A stretch of 64,000 nucleotides of DNA, from NCBI RefSeq assembly GCF_000429005.1, contig NZ_AUBA01000007.1, positions 62,001-126,000 on the forward strand. The letters are read 5' to 3'. The notes below the pieces were generated by a model. The model did no database searches. It saw only the letters and a list, made by a program, of their open reading frames with translations, and had not been told where the DNA came from. Positions within the stretch are counted from its first letter, which is position 1, and every line of letters begins with the position of its first letter. This DNA is from Novosphingobium acidiphilum DSM 19966. GTDB taxonomy: Bacteria > Pseudomonadota > Alphaproteobacteria > Sphingomonadales > Sphingomonadaceae. A program made the translations under genes and the position numbers. This document shows positions 7,558 to 15,085 of this stretch, in pieces.

Positions 7558-9972
7558 TCAGTTCACCAGCTTCAGCGTCAGGCCGATCGTGCGCGGATGC
7601 ACGGTATAGCCTTCGGTCACGGTGTTGATTTCCGGGCGCTGGATGATCGTCTCGTTGTTCAACAGGTTCTTCACGTACAATGTGATCTGGTTGGTGCCAA
7701 AGCGATAGCCGACACTGGCATTCACCACGCTGTAGGCGGGGTTGAAGTAATTGGTGTCGCTGGTCAGATAGCTGCCATAGCTGTGCCCGGTATAGGCATA
7801 GTTGACCAGTGCTACCACCGCCTGTGACGCGCCGACCGGGCGCAGGTAGTTGGCGCCCGCGCTGGCGGTGACATTGGGCACGTCGATCAGGTGCTGGCCC
7901 ACTGCGACGTCGATCGGGTTGTTCGACTGGATCACCTTGGCATTGTTGACGCTGGCGTTGGCATTGACCGACAGGCTGGAGGTCAGCTTGAACGACACAT
8001 CGCCCTCCGCGCCCCAGATCCGCGCGTTGCCAATATTGCTGGTGAAATAATAGCCGCAGGTGGGCAGATAGATCTGCTGCTGGATGTCCTTCCAGTTGGT
8101 CAGATAGCCCGAAGCGTTCAACCGGATACGGTGCCCGGCAAAGTCGTTTTTGGTGCCCAGTTCATACGTCCACAGGCTGTCCGATTTGAACTGGGTGGGC
8201 TGGCTGGTCTGGCCGATGTTCTGGAAATCGCCATTGCACACCGATGTCGGGCCGAACACGATCGGCCCGGTCGGCCCGGGCAGGCGGAACCCCTTGGCCA
8301 CCGAGGCATAGACCGAGCTGGTGGCGGCAACGTCGTGATACAGCGTCGCCTTGGGCAGAAACGCGGTGCTGGTGCCATCCTGGGTATAGGGCGGCGATGC
8401 AGGCTGGCCCGGGGTCTGATAGCCAAGGTTGCCGATCTGGTAGAACCCGGTTTCGACCGAGACGTAATCTTCGTGCGCGGCCGAAAAGCGGCCGCCGAGA
8501 TCGAGTTTCCAGCCTTTGGCAAAGGCAATGCTGGCCTGGCCGAACACCGCCACCTGCTGCTGGCGATAGGTGCGGTCATCGCTTTCGTCGATATCGCCCG
8601 GGAACAGCGTGATCGCAGGACCGCCGCCGGGTTGACCATAAGTCGGGTTGCCATAGCTGGTTTCGACCAGCGACTGTTCCATGGTTACGCCATAGATCGA
8701 CTGGAACGTGGCATTGATCCCGCCGATCGTCTGGTAATCGGTGTTGTGCACGCTTTGCGTCGAATAATAGGCGCCGACCACCCATTTCAGCCACGACGCA
8801 CCCGAACTGCCGTCGTTCGACGACAGGCGCAGTTCCTGGCTGAAATTGCGATAATGCGTGCGGATATGCACGGCCGAAGGCAGATTGGCGATCACGCTGT
8901 CGTTCTGCGGCTGATACGCGGGATAGACCGGATCAAGGAAGAATTGCGCAAAGGCGGTGCTGTTGAAATAGGTCCCGTCTTCCTGCCGCGCGGCAACGCG
9001 GTCGAAAAAGCCGGTGACCGAGGTCAGGTCGGCGAAACCCAGGGTCTTCCTGATCGACAGGCTGCCCAGCATCACGGTGTCCTGGCTGGGTTCGGCCACT
9101 TCCTTGTTCTGCTGCCACAGGCCCACACCGGGGTAAAACGCGGCGTTGTCGGCATTGGTCGCACGCTGGTAGAAAAAGGCCGGCGTGATGGTCAGCGATG
9201 GATCCGGGGTCCAGGTCGCGCTGACATGCGCGGTCAGGCTGTCCGCGCTGTTAACACCCTTTTTGCCGAGCGTGCCGTCGGTGTTGTAATGATCGATCCA
9301 GCCGCTGTCGGTCTGGTAGTTCACGCTGGCATGCAGCGACAGCCTGTCGGGCACGACCGGCAGATTGAACGTGGCGCTGTCGGCAAAGTTGGCCCCGCCG
9401 TGGTATGTGCCCGACGCATCGGTGCTCAGCGTCATGCCAAAGGCATCGGGATTGGCGGGCGTGGTGATATAGCGGATCGTGCCGCCTTCGGAACTGTCGC
9501 CATAGAGCGTGCCCTGCGGCCCGCGCAGCACCTCGACCCGTTCGATATCGGGCAGGCGCACTTCGATCGATCCGTCGCGATAGAGATTGGGCACGGTGAT
9601 CGACACATCGTCGAGATACAGCCCGACCGTCGATGCGCCCGACACCGAACTGACCCCGCGAATGACGATATTGGTGCGGCCTTCTTCGCCCGCAACCGCG
9701 TTGAATGCCACGCCCGGCACCGCGCGCGCCAGATCGTCATAATTGGCGATCTTCTGATCCTTCAACGCAGCACCCGACAGCACCGACAGGCTGATCGGCA
9801 CGGTGCGGATATCTTCGCTGCGCTTTTGCGCGGTTACGATGATTTCGCTGCCGGCGCTGTCTGCTGCAGGTGCGTCGGCGGCGGGTGCGGACTGGGCCAG
9901 CGCAAGACCGGGGCACAGCATCATGGCAAGGGCAGAAGTCGCAGTGCAAAGCCCGATGCGGCGTGACGTCAT
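7558..9972 (-). CDS. TonB-dependent outer-membrane receptor heading the carboxyguanidine deiminase operon
   Basis: An 804-residue outer-membrane receptor. A signal peptide ends at GLALA-Q (about residue 27). A TonB-box-like EIIVTAQKRSE follows, then the plug domain (DLARAVPGVAFNAVAGEEGR, DIERVEVLRGPQGTLYGDSS, EGGTIRYITTP) and a 22-strand-sized barrel to the C-terminus. Receptors of this type import siderophores, sugars, oligomers or aromatic compounds using TonB energy. ATG 9972 was chosen because it opens the signal peptide and has AGGGAA upstream. Being first in an operon with UAAP1/UAAP2 suggests that it imports guanidine or a guanidino compound too scarce for porins; the substrate is inference. 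A palindromic site at 10064-10080 lies about 92 bases upstream. A decayed copy of part of its plug is at 12778-12950. Confidence 0.9.
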   Translation of the reverse strand: MTSRRIGLCTATSALAMMLCPGLALAQSAPAADAPAADSAGSEIIVTAQKRSEDIRTVPISLSVLSGAALKDQKIANYDDLARAVPGVAFNAVAGEEGRTNIVIRGVSSVSGASTVGLYLDDVSITVPNLYRDGSIEVRLPDIERVEVLRGPQGTLYGDSSEGGTIRYITTPANPDAFGMTLSTDASGTYHGGANFADSATFNLPVVPDRLSLHASVNYQTDSGWIDHYNTDGTLGKKGVNSADSLTAHVSATWTPDPSLTITPAFFYQRATNADNAAFYPGVGLWQQNKEVAEPSQDTVMLGSLSIRKTLGFADLTSVTGFFDRVAARQEDGTYFNSTAFAQFFLDPVYPAYQPQNDSVIANLPSAVHIRTHYRNFSQELRLSSNDGSSGASWLKWVVGAYYSTQSVHNTDYQTIGGINATFQSIYGVTMEQSLVETSYGNPTYGQPGGGPAITLFPGDIDESDDRTYRQQQVAVFGQASIAFAKGWKLDLGGRFSAAHEDYVSVETGFYQIGNLGYQTPGQPASPPYTQDGTSTAFLPKATLYHDVAATSSVYASVAKGFRLPGPTGPIVFGPTSVCNGDFQNIGQTSQPTQFKSDSLWTYELGTKNDFAGHRIRLNASGYLTNWKDIQQQIYLPTCGYYFTSNIGNARIWGAEGDVSFKLTSSLSVNANASVNNAKVIQSNNPIDVAVGQHLIDVPNVTASAGANYLRPVGASQAVVALVNYAYTGHSYGSYLTSDTNYFNPAYSVVNASVGYRFGTNQITLYVKNLLNNETIIQRPEINTVTEGYTVHPRTIGLTLKLVN

Positions 9973-10063
9973 TGTGCTGATTCCCTGATCTCTGGCCCGT
10001 TGTGCAGCGCAAGAATGGCCGATCAGCACCCCATCACGGTAGACATCAATTTTCGATGATGGA

Positions 10064-10080
10064 CATAGATACGATCTATG
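10064..10080. promoter_or_regulatory. LysR-type operator CATAGA-N5-TCTATG upstream of the TonB/UAAP operon
   Basis: CATAGATACGATCTATG is a perfect interrupted palindrome; the flanking G-A...T-C extend the arms to 9 bases (10062-10082). The same 6-N5-6 sequence occurs at 23282-23298 in front of the ABC/carboxylase operon, just downstream of the LysR gene. It fits the T-N11-A shape of LysR sites. It lies between the divergent TonB receptor (start 9972) and Lgt-like gene (start 10130), so it might influence both. Confidence 0.7.
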
Positions 10081-10129
10081 TCTTGCGCGCTATGGACTTG
10101 CACGCCGGTGCGCGGCAGTCTGTGCGGCG

Positions 10130-10897
10130 ATGATCCCCGTCGCAACTTCGCCAATGCTGCACTACTTGGGCGACGGCGCCGCGTGGACCGTGGCCAGCCT
10201 GGCCGGATACTGGCAATACTGGATCTGGCCCAGCGACGCGCAGCGCCTGTCACGGATCACCGCGCCGTCCTATTTTGTGACTCTGGCGCTGGGCGGGGTG
10301 ATCGGGGCCTGGCTGGCCGGATCGCTGAACACCGTGCCCACCGGCCTTGCTCCGTCGCATTCAATCGCCGGCGCGCTGGCCGGGGCGATCGTTGGTGTCG
10401 AGCTGTGGAAATGGCGCATGGGCGTTCACGGATCGACCGGCGGCGCATTCGTGCTGCCAGTGGCGGCCGGCATCATGGTCGGGCGCTGGGGATGCCTGTT
10501 TGCGGGACTGGCCGACCAGACCTATGGCATTCGCACCGGCCTGCCATGGGGCGTCGATCTGGGCGATGGCGTGGGACGGCACCCGGTCGAAATCTATGAA
10601 TCGCTGGCCATGGCGCTGTTCATCGTGGTCTATCTGGTGGCGCGGCAACGCGGCGCAAACTGGGCTACGCGGCACGGATTTCACGCCTTTGCCATCTGGT
10701 ATGGCGCGCAACGCTTTGCCGTCGAATTCCTCAAGCCCTATCCCAAGCTGGCAGGGCCGTTCAATCTGTTCCATCTGATCTGCGGGGGGCTGGTGCTTTA
10801 TGGAATTGCCTGGTGGCGCGACGGTGATCGCAGAGCGCAAAGCCGCGCCCTATCTGTTTCACAGCCAGACGACGAGCCTGTGCGAAACCTGTCTTGA
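10130..10897 (+). CDS. Divergent prolipoprotein diacylglyceryl transferase (Lgt)-like membrane enzyme
   Basis: A 255-residue polytopic membrane protein. It shows the Lgt layout: GRWGCLFAGLADQTYG (residues about 122-137) aligns with the Lgt signature around GRxGNFxN; then LPWGVDLGDGVGRHPVEIYES matches the HP(V/T)QLYE block; and GAQRFAVEFLKPYPK matches the C-terminal R-F-x-x-E-F-x-R block. True Lgt transfers diacylglycerol from phosphatidylglycerol to a prelipoprotein Cys. Here the conserved Asn of the signature is replaced (GRWGC), and the protein overlaps a radical SAM gene by 98 bases, so it is probably not the housekeeping lgt. A lipid-head-group or lipid-transfer role coupled to the radical SAM enzyme is inferred. 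ATG 10130 is the longest start; ATG 10154 is possible. Confidence 0.78.
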   Translation: MIPVATSPMLHYLGDGAAWTVASLAGYWQYWIWPSDAQRLSRITAPSYFVTLALGGVIGAWLAGSLNTVPTGLAPSHSIAGALAGAIVGVELWKWRMGVHGSTGGAFVLPVAAGIMVGRWGCLFAGLADQTYGIRTGLPWGVDLGDGVGRHPVEIYESLAMALFIVVYLVARQRGANWATRHGFHAFAIWYGAQRFAVEFLKPYPKLAGPFNLFHLICGGLVLYGIAWWRDGDRRAQSRALSVSQPDDEPVRNLS

Positions 10898-12242
10898 GCC
10901 GGTCCCTGCCAAAGTCGTGATCGAGGACGCTTGCGTCTGGTACCTGAAGCGGTGCCGCACGCATGGCGTGATGAAGACGCTGATCAGCGACGATCTGGAC
11001 TATTGGCGCGCGCAAAAGCTGTGGCTGAAACCCGGAGACCGCCCGCTGACCGCGCAGACCCGCACCGAGGCGGGGTGTCCGTTCGATTGCGGGCTGTGCC
11101 CCGATCACGAACAGCACAGCTGCCTGGCCATTCTGGAAATCAACCAGGCCTGTGATCTGGCCTGCCCGGTGTGCTTTGCCGATGCCGCCAATGTCCACGG
11201 CAGCCACCGCCCGCTGGCTGAAATCGAACGCATGCTCGACGCGCTGGTGGCAAGCGAGGGCGAGCCCGATCTGGTGCAATTGTCGGGTGGTGAGCCCACG
11301 CTGCATCCCGACTTTTTTGCCATTCTCGATGCGGTCAAACGCCGCCCGGTCCGCCACGTGATGATCAACACCAATGGCGTGCGCATCGCGCAGGATCGGG
11401 CGTTTGTCGACCGGCTGGCCAGCTACAAGCCTGCACTCGAAGTCTATCTGCAATTCGATTCGCTGAACGACGATGCGCTGATGAACCTGCGCGGCGCGCG
11501 GCTTGCGCGCGTGCGCCGTGCAGCGCTCGAGGCTCTGGAGCGGGTAGAGCTGTCCACCACGCTGGTTGCGGTGATCAAGCGCGGTGTCAACGATCATGAA
11601 GTGGCCGATATCGTACGCCACGCGCTTGCCTGGAACTGTGTGCGCGGGGTCACCTTTCAGCCGGTGCAGGATGCCGGGCGCAACGAAGGGTTCGATCCCA
11701 ACGCGCACCGCGTGCTGCTGACCCAGATCCGCCGCGAAGTGGGCAAATCGGGTGTGTTCGACACCGAAGACATGATCCCCCTGCCCTGCAACCCCGATCA
11801 GATATCGATCGGTTATGGCCTGCGCGCCGGGCCCCGGGTAACCCCGATCACCCGCCTGATCCCGCGTGAGGTGATCTTGGATGGCCCCAACACCGTGCTG
11901 TACGAGGCCAACGCAAATCTGCGCGCAGCCATGTTCGACCTGCTGTCGCTGTCCACCGCACAGGCCAATACCGAGGAAAAGCTGGCCGGCCTGCTGTGCT
12001 GCCTGCCGCAGGCGATGGTGCCGGCCGAGGTCAGCTATGCCAATTCATTTCGCGTGGTGATCATGCAATTCCTCGACCGGTACAATTTCGATCTGGCCAC
12101 GGTGAAACGCAGCTGCGTGCATTTTGTCACGCCCGAAGGCCAGATCTATCCGTTCGACACCTACAACACGTTCTATCGCCCCGGGGCCGAAGGCGCAGGC
12201 GTGGTGGCGCGGCATCGCGGCCTGGCACAGGCCATGCGATGA
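10800..12242 (+). CDS. Radical SAM protein of the tetraether lipid synthase (Tes/MJ0619) type
   Basis: A 480-residue protein with the metal-binding arrangement of this family. An N-terminal rubredoxin-like motif has Cys28-x2-Cys31 and Cys45/Cys52 with RTHG. A linker has GCPFDCGLC (Cys93, 97, 100) plus Cys108, fitting an auxiliary [4Fe-4S] cluster. The radical SAM cluster is Cys118-x3-Cys122-x2-Cys125 (ACDLACPVC), followed by LSGGEPTLHPDF (the SAM-binding GGE). Extra Cys residues sit in the C-terminal half (LLCCLP, KRSCVHF). Characterised relatives join archaeal lipid tails (Tes) or methylate pterin precursors (MJ0619), and bacterial relatives are linked to membrane-spanning lipids. Here it overlaps an Lgt-like gene and is followed at an ATGA overlap by a small membrane protein, so a lipid substrate is likely. 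The exact reaction is unknown. Confidence 0.82.
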   Translation: MELPGGATVIAERKAAPYLFHSQTTSLCETCLEPVPAKVVIEDACVWYLKRCRTHGVMKTLISDDLDYWRAQKLWLKPGDRPLTAQTRTEAGCPFDCGLCPDHEQHSCLAILEINQACDLACPVCFADAANVHGSHRPLAEIERMLDALVASEGEPDLVQLSGGEPTLHPDFFAILDAVKRRPVRHVMINTNGVRIAQDRAFVDRLASYKPALEVYLQFDSLNDDALMNLRGARLARVRRAALEALERVELSTTLVAVIKRGVNDHEVADIVRHALAWNCVRGVTFQPVQDAGRNEGFDPNAHRVLLTQIRREVGKSGVFDTEDMIPLPCNPDQISIGYGLRAGPRVTPITRLIPREVILDGPNTVLYEANANLRAAMFDLLSLSTAQANTEEKLAGLLCCLPQAMVPAEVSYANSFRVVIMQFLDRYNFDLATVKRSCVHFVTPEGQIYPFDTYNTFYRPGAEGAGVVARHRGLAQAMR

Positions 12243-12508
12243 AGGCGTTGGTGGGGGGAATCCTGCTTGCTGCGGGAATTTTGATCACGTGTGCCAGCGG
12301 ACTGTGCTCGATGGTCTATTTCGGCATCGGGCTGGCGACTGTTGTGCACCAGCACAGTGTGGATGAAGCGGTGACCGTGCTGTTTTCCGGACTGATGCTG
12401 TGGATTGTTGTCGGCGGCATCCCCCTTGTCCTTGGCATCGGACTGGTGTTTGCCGGACGACGCCTGCTGCGCGATACAGGATGGAACCGCAATGATGGCA
12501 GGTATTGA
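12239..12508 (+). CDS. Small membrane protein, paralogue 1, in the radical SAM cassette
   Basis: An 89-residue protein with two or three hydrophobic segments (residues about 4-28 and 44-70) and a basic C-terminal tail (FAGRRLLRDTGWNR). Its ATG overlaps the radical SAM stop (ATGA), implying translational coupling. MKALVGGILLAAGILITCAS closely resembles the start of the next protein, MNRLLGGILMAIGILVSSAS, and both share GLCS, a GG-I/L-P-x-x-x-GIG segment and AGR near the end. No known family was recognised. It may be a membrane subunit or scaffold for the Lgt-like/radical SAM pair. Confidence 0.75.
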   Translation: MKALVGGILLAAGILITCASGLCSMVYFGIGLATVVHQHSVDEAVTVLFSGLMLWIVVGGIPLVLGIGLVFAGRRLLRDTGWNRNDGRY

Positions 12509-12511
12509 CGC

Positions 12512-12769
12512 ATGAACCGGCTGCTGGGCGGCATTCTGATGGCAATCGGCATCCTGGTATCAAGTGCCAGCGGGCTGTGTTCGGCGTGGTTTCTGTCGAC
12601 GATGCTGTGGACATCGACCAATGTCGCGTCGGGCGAAGTCGGACTTCTGACTATCCTGGTGCTGATCGTCGGCGGCCTGCCGTTCGTGGGTGGCATCGGC
12701 ATGATCCTGGCCGGACGATCGGTGCTGCGCCGCAACCGCCCCGAACGCTATGACCGCGATGTGTTCTAA
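12512..12769 (+). CDS. Small membrane protein, paralogue 2, in the radical SAM cassette
   Basis: An 85-residue protein, a tandem paralogue of the preceding gene, starting 3 bases after its stop. It has the same order of features: an N-terminal helix (RLLGGILMAIGILVSSASG), GLCS, a second hydrophobic region with GGLPFVGGIGMILAGR, then a short basic/acidic tail (RRNRPERYDRDVF). The second copy lacks the His-rich segment of the first between its helices. Function is unknown. It closes the four-gene cassette; the TonB plug remnant begins within 10 bases of its stop on the other strand. Confidence 0.75.
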   Translation: MNRLLGGILMAIGILVSSASGLCSAWFLSTMLWTSTNVASGEVGLLTILVLIVGGLPFVGGIGMILAGRSVLRRNRPERYDRDVF

Positions 12770-12777
12770 GCCGCGCG

Positions 12778-12950
12778 CCTGCCGGGCAGCCGCACTTCGA
12801 ACGATCCCTCGCGATAGAGCCCGGCCATGGATGCGCCCGAAACCGGTCTGACCCCACAGATGACGCTGGTGGTGCGGCCTTGTTCGCCTGCGACCGGGTT
12901 CAACGCCACACCCGGCACCGCGCGTGCCGGATGGTCATGATGGTCCACAT
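12778..12950 (-). pseudogene. Remnant of a TonB receptor plug domain
   Basis: The minus strand encodes a fragment closely matching the plug of the TonB receptor at 7558-9972: PGVALNPVAGEQGRTTSVIC here against PGVAFNAVAGEEGRTNIVIR there, and YREGSFEVRLPGR against YRDGSIEVRLPDI. Nucleotide similarity covers about 9560-9740 of the intact gene. Between the Gly-Leu-Tyr and the Arg-Asp/Glu-Gly-Ser blocks about 12 codons are missing in frame. There is no signal peptide, TonB box or barrel, so it is a dead fragment. It lies right after the radical SAM cassette and on the same strand as the intact receptor, so the cassette is bracketed by receptor sequence. Confidence 0.8.
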
Positions 12951-12987
12951 ATCCCCGTTGCCAACGGCCTGCCAAAGTTACCCTGTA

Positions 12988-14511
12988 TTATGCTGCGCGG
13001 CGCAGACCGCTGCGGTGGGTGTCGGTGATCGTAAATCGTGCCGCGGCATTCGCCAGGCCAGTGGCTTCACCAGCCAGCGAACGCAAGGCGGCGTGGCTTT
13101 GTTCGACCATCGCTGCATTCTTTTGCGTGCTGCGATCGATCGAGCCGAATGTGTCGCTCATGACTGCCAGATCGCGTGCGGTGTCGCCCACGGCAACGGT
13201 GATCGTGCCGACCGTTTCTGCAAAAGCCGTGACATCGCTGACCACATCGCGCAGCACCACGCCGGTCTGCCCGACTTGTTCCACGCCTTCGACGACTAGC
13301 GCCGAGGATGCCGAGATCAGCGTCTTGATATCGCGCGCGGCATCGGCGCTGCGCTGGGCCAGCGCGCGCACTTCATTGGCAACGACCGCAAAACCGCGGC
13401 CGGATTCGCCTGCACGTGCGGCTTCGACCCCGGCGTTCAGCGCAAGCAGGTTGGTCTGGAACGCGATGCCGTCGATCAGGCTGACGATCTGGCCGATTTC
13501 ACTCGATGATTGTTGAATGCGCTCCATCGTGGCGATCGCACTGGCGACAACCACGTGCCCTGCCTTCACCCGATCGCTGGAATGGGCGATGGCGGTGCCG
13601 GCTGATTGCACCCGGATCAGGGTTTCGTCCACCATCGAAACCAGTTGCGAAATCGTGCCCATTGCCCGTTCGACGACATTGGCCTGGGCCTCGGTGCGGT
13701 GGGCAAGATCTTGTGCAGCAGCGCTTATTTCCTGGGTACTGACCTGAATTTGTTCGGTCGAGTCCATGACGCGACCAATCACCTGTTCCAGATCATCGAG
13801 TGCCCGGTTGAAATCGATCCGCAGCGGTTCGAACGTGGACGGAAACCCAGTGACAATACGATCGTTGAGCGCACCGCCCGCCAATTTGCGCAGCGCTTCG
13901 GCCAGACCGGTTACAACCCTGTGCTGATCGGCAGCGGTCTGTTCGCGTTCTTGCGTCGCGTCGCGTTCCGCCCGTTGCGCAGCGGCCTGCGCTTCCGCGC
14001 GGGTAACAAGCATCGTTTCGAGCAGCACCGCAACCTGGACCAGTGCGCCGGTTTCAACCACCACCACCACGGCATGCAGAATAACGCGACCCAGATCACC
14101 CGTCGCGCCAAACACCAGCGCCGGCGCCAGAAGATTGAGCGCCAGGTGGTGCACCGCGGTGACGCAGGCGCCCGCGAGCACCGGCCGCCAGTCCGCCAGC
14201 ACGGCGCTTAGCGCAATGGCGGCGAAAAACGTCATGTGCAGGTCGATCATCCATGCCGAACCGCTCCATTGGAACAACAACACCGCACAAAACAGTGGCA
14301 TCGTTGCCCCCAGAACCGTGCGGGTCAGTGGATCAGCGGCACCATTGAGCGCGGCAAGGGTGGGAAATATCACCAGGGCCAGCGCCAGACCGACCGGTAC
14401 AAGGCCCGATCCGGCAAATGCCGCACCAATGACCACTGTGCCCGCTGCCAGCCAGGCAAGGCATGCCAACACACGCACGCCGTGCAAACGCAAAGCAAAC
14501 AATTCATCCAT
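12988..14511 (-). CDS. Methyl-accepting chemotaxis protein with multi-helix membrane input domain
   Basis: A 507-residue chemoreceptor. Residues about 10-165 form six or so membrane helices rather than a periplasmic sensor domain. Then comes a helical linker with Gln/Glu-rich coiled coil, a HAMP-like segment (ALRKLAGGALNDRIVTGFPS ...), and the MCP signalling domain whose hairpin tip is IDGIAFQTNLLALNAGVEAA followed by GRGFAVVANEVRALAQRS. This domain docks CheA/CheW. The signal is unknown; a membrane-buried input suggests proton-motive-force, redox or lipid-soluble cues. ATG 14511 is chosen (AAAGGCGG upstream, first helix in place); the upstream frame overlaps another gene. No che genes are in the window. 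It sits between the two guanidine blocks. Confidence 0.9.
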   Translation of the reverse strand: MDELFALRLHGVRVLACLAWLAAGTVVIGAAFAGSGLVPVGLALALVIFPTLAALNGAADPLTRTVLGATMPLFCAVLLFQWSGSAWMIDLHMTFFAAIALSAVLADWRPVLAGACVTAVHHLALNLLAPALVFGATGDLGRVILHAVVVVVETGALVQVAVLLETMLVTRAEAQAAAQRAERDATQEREQTAADQHRVVTGLAEALRKLAGGALNDRIVTGFPSTFEPLRIDFNRALDDLEQVIGRVMDSTEQIQVSTQEISAAAQDLAHRTEAQANVVERAMGTISQLVSMVDETLIRVQSAGTAIAHSSDRVKAGHVVVASAIATMERIQQSSSEIGQIVSLIDGIAFQTNLLALNAGVEAARAGESGRGFAVVANEVRALAQRSADAARDIKTLISASSALVVEGVEQVGQTGVVLRDVVSDVTAFAETVGTITVAVGDTARDLAVMSDTFGSIDRSTQKNAAMVEQSHAALRSLAGEATGLANAAARFTITDTHRSGLRRAA

Positions 14512-14513
14512 GG

Positions 14514-14846
14514 CTAAGCCGCCTTTTGAATGTCGGGGCCAGCACCGGCATTTGGACCACAGGAAAAGCCCGGTGCGCCAAGCGCCAACACACCGCGCCT
14601 CAACAATCCCCAAACCGGAACAGGGCCTTTGACGCGCACCAGCATGCTGCCGCGAAGCCAGCCGGCATGGAGCACCGCGACAGGTCCCGCATCGACCCTG
14701 CCGACAGAGCCCTTCAACAGCGGAATCAGCAGCACGGCACCGCCCGGGCGCGGCATCAGCACGCTACCCAGCAACGCTGCCGCCACCAGCCCGAATTGCA
14801 CGTGTGCTGCATGTCTCATCAGGCTTGGCGTCGTGCTTTGAGGCAT
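14514..14846 (-). CDS. Small hypothetical protein upstream of the chemoreceptor
   Basis: A 110-residue frame ending 2 bases before the chemoreceptor ATG on the same strand. It begins with a short polar stretch, then a hydrophobic segment (residues about 15-45), then a Gly/Leu/Arg-rich tail ending CGPNAGAGPDIQKAA. GGACGGGA lies before ATG 14846; ATG 14819 is an alternative. No family was recognised. Tight spacing supports a real, co-transcribed gene, but composition is GC-driven and it could be a fortuitous frame. Confidence 0.45.
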   Translation of the reverse strand: MPQSTTPSLMRHAAHVQFGLVAAALLGSVLMPRPGGAVLLIPLLKGSVGRVDAGPVAVLHAGWLRGSMLVRVKGPVPVWGLLRRGVLALGAPGFSCGPNAGAGPDIQKAA

Positions 14847-15085
14847 GGGTGTCCCGTCCGGCTAAATCATTGAGCCATAAGGGTAGGTCGAAGAAAACAA
14901 TAATCCATGCGCCGCGCCCTACGTAACATGGAGTAATCCTGCGCAAGGATTTCAGAAAATTGGCCGGGCGGAAAATTGCCAGGCCGCGCCAAAGCGCGCC
15001 AGCGTGCCGTTCTGGCGAACAGATTTCGATTTTGCGGATGGCCTCAAAGGGCGGGAAACCGGCACGCGGTCATGCCGGCATCGCG
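14847..15085. other. 239-base gap with possible promoter of the chemoreceptor operon
   Basis: No gene is seen. The AT-richer half (about 14860-14945) would carry the promoter for 14846-12988. It contains CTACGTAA at 14919-14926 near ATTACTCC on the minus strand, which loosely resembles the CTACGTAG site upstream of the PGRS-like gene. The right half is trailer after the allophanate hydrolase stop, with no clear terminator. Confidence 0.35.

Noticed and set aside
9973..10129. A guanidine-I (ykkC) riboswitch in the leader of the TonB/UAAP operon, and likewise at 23200-23312
   Set aside because: Neither leader shows the conserved CUAGGGUUCC-like core or the ACGR element I would expect; a LysR-type palindrome is there instead. 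A covariance-model search would settle it.
10130..10897. Housekeeping lgt
   Set aside because: The conserved Asn of the signature is replaced, the protein overlaps a radical SAM gene, and its neighbours are not the usual lgt ones.
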